This document shows, one piece after another, positions 1-5,275 of a stretch of 8,160 nucleotides of DNA. The stretch is taken from contig MUZY01000199.1 of NCBI GenBank assembly GCA_003266065.1, positions 31,203 through 39,362 on the forward strand. Reading direction: 5' to 3'. Positions within the stretch are counted from its first letter, which is position 1, and each line of letters begins with the position of its first letter. A model generated the notes under the pieces. That model was not told where the DNA came from. It did not search any database and saw nothing but the letters and a program-made list of their open reading frames with translations. This DNA is from Methanosphaera sp. rholeuAM130 (GTDB lineage Archaea; Methanobacteriota; Methanobacteria; Methanobacteriales; Methanobacteriaceae). The position numbers and the translations under genes are program-made.

Positions 1-12
1 TAAGAAAAAAAT

Positions 13-302
13 ATGAATGATAACATGAATTATAGAGTTTTTAAAGATAGATGTGTGGAAAAATTTTTGGATAAAAAATCTGATGATATTGAATTAATTG
101 AACGAGTAGAGAAAAAATATTAGGATTATCTGAAAATCCATATTTATGTGCAGAAAAATCTTTTAAAAGTTGGAAATGTCCAAAATGTAAAAAAACTAGA
201 ATTGGTGATTATCGAATTATCTATTATATCCAGGATAACACTAGGTTTGTTGAACTAATTGATATTGGTCTTCGAAAGAATATTTATAAAAAGTGGGATT
301 AA
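13..302 (+). pseudogene. RelE/ParE-family toxin, frameshifted
   Basis: RelE-type toxins are ribosome-dependent mRNA interferases normally encoded next to an antitoxin. The reading frame opens at ATG 13 (or in-frame ATG 25) and hits TAG at 121-123. The same protein continues one frame over from about base 117 to TAA 300-302. Adding one base to the A6 run at 112-117 gives a continuous 96-residue product, the usual toxin length. The C-terminal half carries the family signature: RIGDYRIIY (residues 63-71), then an acidic strand and LRKNIYK (87-93). A CPKC pair (56-59) precedes the signature. No antitoxin is visible downstream; if one exists it would lie before the window, where the TAA at 1-3 could be its stop. 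The break could be a real one-base deletion, slippage on the A run, or an assembly error. I am fairly sure of the family, less sure that it is dead. Confidence 0.72.
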
Positions 303-344
303 TCTCTTGCTAAATTTATTTTTTGGACATAATAGGGTATATTG

Positions 345-1004
345 ATGGTTAAAATGGATAGGAAAGAGTTAAGATTAGAGACGAAATGTTATGATGCAGT
401 GGATTACGGTTACCTCTACGGATTAAATCAAAGGATACCTGATGAAGAATTTGAAAAGGTAAAGGGCTATATGAGAAACTTCAGAAGAAAGGACTTCGCG
501 GATGGAATAATCAAGGTCACGGGAAGACCCGAGGGCTACCGTTGTCTGGAAGAGGACGTTGCGAAGGTAGAAAAGATACTCGGCATAACAAATACCCTTG
601 AAAAAAGGTGGAAGAAGATAAAAAAGGCATTTGAAAATCCCGACGAAAAGAGAAAGCTTAAGGATCAGTCCTTGAATTGGCTGATAACCCTATTCAAAAA
701 GGGAGGAACAAGACCCCAGCAAAATCTGAGTCGTCTCGCAATACATTCAACGAAGATATATGACCCGGAGGACAGCTATAAAAACGGCAGAAAGGATGGG
801 GACGGGACATTATTTATATACACGCCTCATGGAATGTGGTATATCATCAACAATTCCAAAAAGACAAGCGACAAGTCAATAAACAATGTCGAAACAGCAG
901 ATGGTGGAGCCATAGGTTACAGGCTCATGTATGACGACAATATAGACACGCTAATTCGCATATACACACAAGAAAATGAGTATAGTGGTGACAAGTTATA
1001 TTGA
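345..1004 (+). CDS. Hypothetical protein, 219 aa, unrecognised family
   Basis: An open frame of 219 codons with mid-range GC and no recognised domain. The frame can be opened three bases earlier at TTG 342, but ATG 345 fits better because GGG at 335-337 lies 7 bases upstream; ATG 354 is a further option. The protein is soluble, with no signal peptide or membrane segment. The N-terminal two thirds are strongly charged and predicted helical (many Lys/Glu/Arg around residues 40-115). The last third looks more beta-rich, with aromatic segments such as LFIYTPHGMWYII and a short Asp/Gly-rich stretch (KDGDGT). The gene follows the broken RelE-like toxin after about 40 bases and converges on the metallopeptidase gene. 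No catalytic motif could be picked out, so no function is proposed. That it is a real gene is supported by its length, codon usage and ribosome-binding site. Confidence 0.7.
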   Translation: MVKMDRKELRLETKCYDAVDYGYLYGLNQRIPDEEFEKVKGYMRNFRRKDFADGIIKVTGRPEGYRCLEEDVAKVEKILGITNTLEKRWKKIKKAFENPDEKRKLKDQSLNWLITLFKKGGTRPQQNLSRLAIHSTKIYDPEDSYKNGRKDGDGTLFIYTPHGMWYIINNSKKTSDKSINNVETADGGAIGYRLMYDDNIDTLIRIYTQENEYSGDKLY

Positions 1005-1043
1005 AACCACTCCTAACGACCCTCCTTTTTCAATACCCTACCC

Positions 1044-1065
1044 GCCGACTAAAAAAGTGTCCGGC
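1044..1065. terminator. Hairpin between two convergent genes
   Basis: GCCGAC at 1044-1049 can pair with GTCCGGC at 1059-1065, forming a six-pair stem with one bulged C and a nine-base loop holding A6 (T6 on the other strand). It sits in the 68-base gap between the stop at 1004 (+) and the stop at 1073 (-). A T5 run at 1026-1030 follows the plus-strand gene. Archaeal termination relies mainly on oligo-U, so the hairpin may be incidental. Confidence 0.3.
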
Positions 1066-1072
1066 CAAAAGG

Positions 1073-1864
1073 TCATAATTTGTTTATAAGATAGTTATAG
1101 CGTTCCAATTCTTTATCAAGCTCTTCATAATTGGGAAATTCCCTTTTGATTATGTCGAAGAATGCATCATTGTGTGCAAGCACAATCAAATGGGTCAGCT
1201 CATGATAAACCACATATGCCACCAGTTTATCCGGAAGATATGCAAGTGACTTCGAGAGGGTCACGTTTGATTTGATGCTGCAGCTTCCCCACTTTTTTGT
1301 CATATCCCTGAACTGCAGACGGTTTACCTTCACGTTCAGTTGTTTGGAGTATTTTTCAATGTAAGTGTCACATAATTTCTTCAGTTGGCCTTGGCTTCTG
1401 TTCGATAATGAAATGTCCCTGCATTCCTCATCAAGTCGATGGCCGTACTCCTCATTTTTCAGAAGTTGCCTGTATAACCATTTTTCCTTTATTTCAAGTG
1501 CTTCTTCAACGCTTTTCTTATAGCTATTGGGTAAGACAAGCAGCAGTCTGTCTTCATATAATTTGTAGTGGATGTATTTGACCTTCCTGTATTCGACCGC
1601 AAACTTTAACTTTCTATCCTTTATCGTATATGTCCCGGCACTGTAGTCGTCGTCATATAACCTGTCTGAAGGATATTCATACTCGACCACATTTCTATAT
1701 ATCCAGTCTTCCTTTTCAAGGATGTATTCCTCCACATGCCCCGTACAGGAGGTGGGTATAACCAAATGCAACTTGTTTTCATCCAGTTTGTACCTGAGAT
1801 ATTTCACGTCTCTGTAAACGTAATCATATTCAACCAGTTTGTCCTTAATCCTTATTTTTGACAT
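1073..1864 (-). CDS. YgjP/DUF45-type zinc metallopeptidase with duplicated N-terminal module
   Basis: A 263-residue member of the M48-like YgjP/DUF45 (WLM/SprT-related) zinc metallopeptidase group. The C-terminal catalytic part is clear: the KKWGSCS motif (190-196) that precedes the active-site helix in this family, then HELTH (221-225) supplying two zinc ligands and the catalytic Glu222, and a third ligand His231 in AHNDAFF. The substrate is unknown for the family; some relatives act in DNA-repair or restriction-linked settings. The N-terminal half is unusual: residues 6-59 and 81-134 are two copies of one module at a constant 75-residue offset. No signal peptide or membrane segment, so cytoplasmic. 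The start ATG at 1862-1864 has only a weak purine-rich site upstream. The gene lies 75 bases downstream of the small membrane protein on the same strand and may be co-transcribed with it. Confidence 0.88.
   Translation of the reverse strand: MSKIRIKDKLVEYDYVYRDVKYLRYKLDENKLHLVIPTSCTGHVEEYILEKEDWIYRNVVEYEYPSDRLYDDDYSAGTYTIKDRKLKFAVEYRKVKYIHYKLYEDRLLLVLPNSYKKSVEEALEIKEKWLYRQLLKNEEYGHRLDEECRDISLSNRSQGQLKKLCDTYIEKYSKQLNVKVNRLQFRDMTKKWGSCSIKSNVTLSKSLAYLPDKLVAYVVYHELTHLIVLAHNDAFFDIIKREFPNYEELDKELERYNYLINKL
1463..1849 (-). repeat. Intragenic duplication of the DUF45 N-terminal beta module
   Basis: Codons 6-59 (1688-1849) and 81-134 (1463-1624) encode aligned modules without gaps at an offset of 75 codons (225 bases). 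By eye about 25 of 54 residues are identical. Shared landmarks are IKD at the start, YR-VKY, YKL, an L-LV-P strand, VEE, and KE-W-YR at the end. Each copy matches the pattern that opens normal YgjP proteins (beta strands, a Pro, then a helix ending in W). Confidence 0.8.
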
Positions 1865-1939
1865 AATTATTCTTTGTTCGTTTATTTTTTCAACTCATCA
1901 ATTAACAGTTCCTTTTTACTTTCAAGTTTCGCATCATTT

Positions 1940-2248
1940 CTATTTGAACGATGAGAATACTAGAAATGTCGCTATCAGGTAACATAGCGAAAGAATGAAT
2001 GCGTAGGTATATATCTTCCAGTTCTTGTTTTCACTTCTCGTAACGTATGTGTATACCATCAACACCAAAAAGAGAAACATGTTCAATTCAAAGAAGAGTA
2101 AGTTTGCTCCAAGCAGTGTTAAGTTAACATTAAACAACAGCAGCATCAATGGAGATGCAAATACCAAAGTCAAAACGGCAAGATAACTCAATAAATAAAT
2201 CTTCGTCTTGTTTGTTGCCAAAATGCTAATATATTTATTTTCTGACAT
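1940..2248 (-). CDS. Small membrane protein, three predicted helices
   Basis: A 102-residue hydrophobic protein not assigned to a family. A short polar N-terminus (MSENKYISILATNKTK) is followed by three likely transmembrane segments at about residues 17-37, 41-67 and 79-99, with a basic/polar loop TRSENKNWK between the second and third. No cysteine or charged pattern suggests transport or catalysis. ATG at 2246-2248 follows a weak AAGAGAG purine stretch. The protein ends abruptly inside the third helix (SSFK). A charged 19-codon stretch in another frame directly downstream could be a lost C-terminal tail (see findings). It shares a strand with the metallopeptidase gene, which begins 75 bases further on, and is divergent from the geranylgeranyl reductase gene. 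Confidence 0.6.
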   Translation of the reverse strand: MSENKYISILATNKTKIYLLSYLAVLTLVFASPLMLLLFNVNLTLLGANLLFFELNMFLFLVLMVYTYVTRSENKNWKIYTYAFILSLCYLIATFLVFSSFK

Positions 2249-2272
2249 AATACTCTCTTTTATAATCCATCG

Positions 2273-2291
2273 CTATAATACTTTTTCATTC
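2273..2291 (-). promoter_or_regulatory. Putative archaeal promoter of the small membrane protein gene
   Basis: Read on the minus strand, a purine-rich BRE-like GAAAAAG (2281-2287) is followed by TATTATAG (2273-2280). The TATA element ends about 24 bases before the ATG at 2248, which would give a very short or absent leader. A second AT element, TTATAAAA, lies closer to the start. Assignment is by pattern and spacing only. Confidence 0.35.
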
Positions 2292-2342
2292 ATGAATTTT
2301 CATTGTTCTGTCAATTCTTCAAGTGTGATTGTGCTGACTTTA

Positions 2343-2406
2343 CCAAAAAAATACTAAAAAAATAATAACCTAAAAAAAGATATATTACAAACAGTCTAAA
2401 AAAATA
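2343..2406 (+). repeat. Four A7 tracts in a repeated CYAAAAAAA context
   Basis: Exact seven-base A tracts begin at 2345, 2356, 2372 and 2398. Three are embedded in CYAAAAAAATA and the third in CTAAAAAAAGATA. Start-to-start spacings are 11, 16 and 26 bases. They lie directly upstream of and across the putative promoter of the geranylgeranyl reductase gene. They could bend DNA, exclude nucleosomal histones, or bind a regulator; low-complexity drift is the dull alternative. Confidence 0.6.
2372..2387 (+). promoter_or_regulatory. Putative BRE/TATA promoter of the geranylgeranyl reductase gene
   Basis: An A-rich BRE-like stretch (AAAAAAAGA, 2372-2380) adjoins TATATTA (2381-2387). Transcription would be expected to start about 25 bases downstream, near 2408-2412, leaving a leader of roughly 30 bases. 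An AAAAGGG ribosome-binding site (2425-2431) sits 7 bases before ATG 2439. Confidence 0.5.
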
Positions 2407-2438
2407 TTTAGTAATGATTTTTTCAAAAGGGAATTTAT

Positions 2439-3629
2439 ATGACGCAAATGGAAGTTGACGTATTGGTTATAGGAGCAGGACCTGCCGGTTCTATGGCTGC
2501 TAGGGAAGCATCAAAGTATGGTGCTAAAACATTGATTATAGATAAGAAAGCAGAAATAGGGACGCCTAAACGTTGTGCTGAAGGTATCATGACGGGTGTT
2601 CTTGAAAGAATGGACATTGATGTGGATAAACGCTGCATTGCACGCGATATTGATGGTGCACGTATAGTGAGCCCCGACAATACCAGCGCATGGTTTACCT
2701 CAGAAACGCTGGAAACTCCTGCTACAGGCATTATACTTGAACGTAAGGTATTCGATAAGCATCTTGCCATGGATGCCATAAGGCAGGGAGCCGATGTTTT
2801 GCTTAGATGTGAGGCAGTCTCCATGACGAAGGTGGATGATGGGTTTATAGTCAACGTCAAAAGCTTAATCGATGATGTTGACGAGATTAAGGCAAAGATT
2901 GTTGTCGGTGCCGATGGACCTGAAGGACATGTGGCCAGTTGGGGCGGACTTGATACCAAGGTATCGCTTGCCGAGATGGAATCCGGTGCACAGTACGAGA
3001 TGACCAACCTGAAGATGGAAAACAACAGAGTTATCCAGTTTTACTTTGGCAGCATAGCTCCGGGGGGTTATGCATGGATTTTCCCAAAGGGTCATGATAT
3101 TGCAAATGTGGGCATTGACATATCCAACGTTAAAACGGATAAAACTGCACTTGAATGTCTGGATGAGTTCGTTGCAAGCTGCGAGGAAACCAAAAACGCC
3201 CAAGCCGTTGAATTGAACGTCGGTGGAAATCCATACTGTGGAGTCTTTGACAGGATAGTATCGGATAACCTCTTACTTGTAGGGGATGCGGCAGGATGCG
3301 TAAGTCCCATTACAGGCGGAGGTATTGACACGGCACTTGAAAGCGGTATGATTGCCGGACGTGTAGCCGCAAGATGTGTCAGGGAAGAGGATTGCAGCCA
3401 ATCCAATCTAAGCGAATACTCCGATTATATCGAAGAGCATATAGCTAAGAAGTTTAGAAAGTACATTACCATAAGGGACTTTTTGTATAACTTGGAAGAT
3501 GATGATTTGAACGAATACATTGCCGCTCTGGCCAATTCCGACATAAGCACATTGTCAACCAAGTCATTAATCAAGGCATTGCTTAAGGTCTCTCCGAGAA
3601 AATTATTGAAACTCAGAAAGTTACTGTAG
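2439..3629 (+). CDS. Digeranylgeranylglycerophospholipid reductase (geranylgeranyl reductase family)
   Basis: This FAD-dependent reductase saturates the double bonds of geranylgeranyl chains in archaeal ether lipids, giving phytanyl membranes. At 396 residues it has the family's normal length. In order: the Rossmann FAD site GAGPAG (12-17) with the acidic end of the second strand at IIDKK; the family-specific KRCAEGI (44-50); VVGADGPEG (155-163); the substrate-pocket signature Y-W-FPKG (211-218) followed by VG; and the second FAD motif GDAAG (282-286) before PITGGGID. The C-terminal region (about 330-396) is helical, rich in Lys and Leu. ATG 2439 is favoured over ATG 2448 by the ribosome-binding site 7 bases upstream. 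No ferredoxin gene adjoins it, although a reduced ferredoxin or similar donor is expected. It is monocistronic: its upstream neighbour is divergent and its downstream neighbour convergent. Confidence 0.93.
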   Translation: MTQMEVDVLVIGAGPAGSMAAREASKYGAKTLIIDKKAEIGTPKRCAEGIMTGVLERMDIDVDKRCIARDIDGARIVSPDNTSAWFTSETLETPATGIILERKVFDKHLAMDAIRQGADVLLRCEAVSMTKVDDGFIVNVKSLIDDVDEIKAKIVVGADGPEGHVASWGGLDTKVSLAEMESGAQYEMTNLKMENNRVIQFYFGSIAPGGYAWIFPKGHDIANVGIDISNVKTDKTALECLDEFVASCEETKNAQAVELNVGGNPYCGVFDRIVSDNLLLVGDAAGCVSPITGGGIDTALESGMIAGRVAARCVREEDCSQSNLSEYSDYIEEHIAKKFRKYITIRDFLYNLEDDDLNEYIAALANSDISTLSTKSLIKALLKVSPRKLLKLRKLL

Positions 3630-3654
3630 AAGAAATCATTACATCTCTAACTTA

Positions 3655-3677
3655 TTTTTTTTCAACGTAAATTTTTT
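3655..3677 (+). terminator. Oligo-T terminator after geranylgeranyl reductase
   Basis: T8 (3655-3662) and T6 (3672-3677) lie 26-48 bases after the stop codon, with no strong hairpin. This is the usual form of intrinsic termination in archaea, and it protects the convergent Orc1/Cdc6-like gene from read-through. Confidence 0.65.
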
Positions 3678-3709
3678 AAATCATTCCTTCTCTGGATTTT
3701 CAAAGATTC

Positions 3710-4531
3710 TTAATATGGAATATATTTGTCTATATCGTCATCTTCTATTTTGCATCTGTTTTCCGATTCAATCATCTGTCCTAGAACCTGTATCAATATC
3801 AATCCTCTTCTTAGGCTGGCTATTTTATAGGAATAATTGCTGATTCTTTCTATCTGTTTGTCATTTATGACGGAATCCTTCAAGCCGACACTGCAGCGAT
3901 ATTTAAGTATCGAGTAGATTTCGTCTTTTGTATAGTCGTTGAATCTTATCTCGTGACCCAGGAGTATGCTCTGTGCATTCTGTTCCAGCGAGTACTTGAA
4001 TACTTCATCGTTTATCGTTACTATCAACGCCGTGTTTGTGTGGTAGAATTCGTTTGATCTAAACAGTTCATTGACAAGATTGTTGGCGTCATTTTTGCTT
4101 AGGTAATTTATGTCGTCTATTGCGAGTATGCATGATTGTTCCTCCAGCTTTTTCATGACTTCCTCCTGAATCACTTCGGTACTTAGTCCGCGTCTTGCTT
4201 CCCTGTCAAAGAGTACCCTGTATATCTGGAAGTAGCATTTTCGCAGGGTATCCTGTATGTTGCAGTTTATATAACATGTTGTCAAATTGGTATTTTCTTC
4301 TATTTCTCTTATGGCATGTTTTACTACCGTGGTTTTTCCGGTACTTGTATTTCCTATCAATATTGAGTTTATTGCCTTGTTGTTGTTTAATAACGGTTTT
4401 ATATTTATCAGTACACTTTTTAGCTGTGCATCTCTGCACTGGATGATTTCGGGTATGTAGTCAAGATTGAATATTTCCTTGTTTTTAAATACCGTGAAAT
4501 CAGAGTTCATTATTTCATCAAATATGCTCAT
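3710..4531 (-). CDS. Orc1/Cdc6-like AAA+ ATPase without winged-helix domain
   Basis: A 273-residue AAA+ ATPase most like archaeal Orc1/Cdc6 initiators. Visible motifs: Walker A GNTSTGKTT (60-68), Walker B LAIDD (136-140), a sensor-1 segment VTIND with Asn174, the Orc-type lid entry RFNDYTKDEIYSILKYRC (196-213), and a sensor-2 region SLRRGL with Arg241/Arg242. These match the initiator order in which an ATPase core is followed by a lid. Archaeal Orc1/Cdc6 proteins are usually near 380-410 residues and end in a DNA-binding winged helix. Here the chain stops after the lid, and only 80 bases separate it from the convergent reductase gene, so the winged helix is absent rather than split off. The start at 4529-4531 has a good ribosome-binding site, GGAGTGA (4541-4547), 9 bases upstream. 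Its upstream region carries the origin-like DNA. It could be a divergent initiator, a plasmid-type replication ATPase, or another Orc-related regulator. Confidence 0.8.
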   Translation of the reverse strand: MSIFDEIMNSDFTVFKNKEIFNLDYIPEIIQCRDAQLKSVLINIKPLLNNNKAINSILIGNTSTGKTTVVKHAIREIEENTNLTTCYINCNIQDTLRKCYFQIYRVLFDREARRGLSTEVIQEEVMKKLEEQSCILAIDDINYLSKNDANNLVNELFRSNEFYHTNTALIVTINDEVFKYSLEQNAQSILLGHEIRFNDYTKDEIYSILKYRCSVGLKDSVINDKQIERISNYSYKIASLRRGLILIQVLGQMIESENRCKIEDDDIDKYIPY

Positions 4532-4550
4532 ACTACTTTTTCACTCCTCT

Positions 4551-4605
4551 TGTTTTTATTGATGTCTTTTCTATTTTATGGTTTATTTTTGATTTATATA
4601 TAAAA
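4551..4605. other. AT-rich segment, possible unwinding element and promoter
   Basis: Only 8 of these 55 bases are G or C. The stretch TTATATATAA (4594-4603 region) is palindromic and could be the TATA box of the Orc1/Cdc6-like gene, about 65 bases from its ATG. It could equally be the easily melted part of a replication origin. The two roles are not exclusive. Confidence 0.4.
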
Positions 4606-4618
4606 CAAACCGGCTTGT
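4605..4618. repeat. Imperfect 14-bp palindrome
   Basis: ACAAACCGGCTTGT reads the same on both strands except at one A/C pair. It lies between the AT-rich segment and the first 13-bp direct repeat, and is the right size for a dimeric repressor or initiator site. Confidence 0.5.
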
Positions 4619-4658
4619 GAGAAGTATTCGTGGGGGAGGGGGTTTTGAGAAGTATTCG
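4618..4658 (+). repeat. Two 13-bp direct repeats
   Basis: TGAGAAGTATTCG occurs exactly at 4618-4630 and 4646-4658, 28 bases apart. The first copy is followed by two G5 runs (4632-4636 and 4638-4642). The second ends in the palindrome TTCGAA. An exact 13-mer repeat at this distance is unlikely by chance and suggests protein-binding iterons. Confidence 0.75.
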
Positions 4659-4682
4659 AAATGATATTTTACTTCGTTATAC

Positions 4683-4705
4683 CTCCATTGCAAGTGAAGG
4701 GGGGT
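4683..4705 (+). other. Sequence resembling an archaeal origin recognition box
   Basis: The segment runs CTCCATTG, CAAGTGAA, then G6 and T. Compared from memory with the Sulfolobus-type box (core near TCCAGTGGAAAC, then AAAGGGG), it matches at roughly 17 of 23 positions and has the trailing G-string in the right place. There is only one clear copy. It lies about 150 bases upstream of an Orc1/Cdc6-like gene, the usual place for such boxes. Confidence 0.4.
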
Positions 4706-4767
4706 GGGGGTGTGGGAGTGTGGGAATGAGTGGGTGTGAGTGTGAGGGTGTAGGAGAGTGTAGGGGG
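4692..4767 (+). other. C-free G-rich tract with G-quadruplex motif
   Basis: Across 76 bases the plus strand has no C and about 46 G. The runs G6 (4699-4704), G5 (4706-4710), G3 (4714-4716) and G3 (4722-4724), separated by 1-5 bases, satisfy the usual G-quadruplex rule. More G runs follow at 4732-4734, 4746-4748 and 4763-4767. Most of the tract is a degenerate GTGNGGG-type repeat. It encodes nothing on either strand. Confidence 0.8.
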
Positions 4768-4777
4768 CGTCAATTGC

Positions 4778-4785
4778 TTTATAAA
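4778..4785 (+). promoter_or_regulatory. Putative TATA box of the two-gene operon
   Basis: TTTATAAA stands just after the G-rich tract. Transcription from about 4806-4810 would give a leader of roughly 80 bases before ATG 4887. A second AT-rich stretch at 4809-4824 is an alternative. Its place beside the G-rich tract means whatever binds there could control the operon. Confidence 0.4.
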
Positions 4786-4874
4786 GAACTCATAACATAG
4801 TATAAGTGTAGTAAAATTAAATATGAAAAGTACCATTATGGCTACGCATTTACATGGGTTTTTATGGAATAATT

Positions 4875-4879
4875 GGGGT
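4875..4879 (+). promoter_or_regulatory. Ribosome-binding site that decides the start at 4887
   Basis: GGGGT lies 7 bases before ATG 4887. The longer reading from ATG 4854 has no such site and would only add eleven hydrophobic residues (MGFYGIIGVII). Confidence 0.55.
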
Positions 4880-4886
4880 AATTATC

Positions 4887-5273
4887 ATGAAAAGAAAAAA
4901 CAAAAAAACATTAAAAATCAACAGGAATAACGACATAGAATCAATAATTGAAACATTTCAACAATACGAAAAGAAGTATGAAATAGTCATGGCTAACTTG
5001 GATGACGGAATTCAATATGAATTTGAAGATATGAAAATAACTCAGACATACAAGTCGACGATTCTGGAAATGAGCATAGGCGATCTTATAAAAAAACTGA
5101 AAAATAGCGGTTCCATCACCATCCTAATAACGGACAATATCAGGGACAAAAAGAAAAACAAGGTAATAAACGAAAAGATAAGGGAAATTAACACGATGCC
5201 AAACGTCAAAACAATGATAGTCAGTAAAAACAGAAGGTATGACGTATTGGAATCAATAATGGAAGGGGGTTAA
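4887..5273 (+). CDS. Small basic protein of unknown family, 128 aa
   Basis: I do not recognise this protein. From ATG 4887 it is 128 residues, strongly basic at the N-terminus (MKRKNKKTLK) and acidic/charged through the middle. The C-terminal half has alternating strand-like and helix-like segments: SITILITDN, a Lys-rich helix, then VKTMIVSKN and a final helix ending ESIMEGG. This could be a small alpha/beta fold, but no catalytic motif is visible. An earlier in-frame ATG (4854) is less likely. The stop is two bases before the next ATG, and that gene's G-rich ribosome-binding site lies within the last codons here, so translation of the two is probably coupled. AGA/AGG and ATA codons are frequent, unlike the reductase gene. 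A role tied to its DNA-binding-like partner is inferred from context only. Confidence 0.65.
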   Translation: MKRKNKKTLKINRNNDIESIIETFQQYEKKYEIVMANLDDGIQYEFEDMKITQTYKSTILEMSIGDLIKKLKNSGSITILITDNIRDKKKNKVINEKIREINTMPNVKTMIVSKNRRYDVLESIMEGG

Positions 5274-5275
5274 TC

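Noticed and set aside
2435..3406. Long minus-strand open frames opposite the geranylgeranyl reductase gene
   Set aside because: They mirror the codons of a securely identified enzyme, are Ser/Thr/Pro-rich with no motifs, and overlap each other.
4205..4446. Short frames on both strands inside the Orc1/Cdc6-like gene
   Set aside because: They cross the Walker A region of a well-supported ATPase and have low-complexity Cys/Leu or Lys/Arg composition.
4601..4770. CRISPR array or telomere-like repeat
   Set aside because: There are only two copies of the 13-mer, no regular spacer pattern and no cas gene. The G-rich tract is irregular, not a fixed-unit repeat.
4854..4886. Upstream ATG extension of the 128-residue protein
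   Set aside because: It adds eleven hydrophobic residues with no ribosome-binding site, whereas ATG 4887 has GGGGT at the right distance.
4823..4930. A 35-codon frame (MKSTIMATHL...) overlapping the start of the 128-residue protein gene
   Set aside because: No ribosome-binding site, overlaps a better-supported gene in another frame, and its Lys-rich end only reflects the A-rich DNA there. A regulatory upstream frame cannot be excluded.
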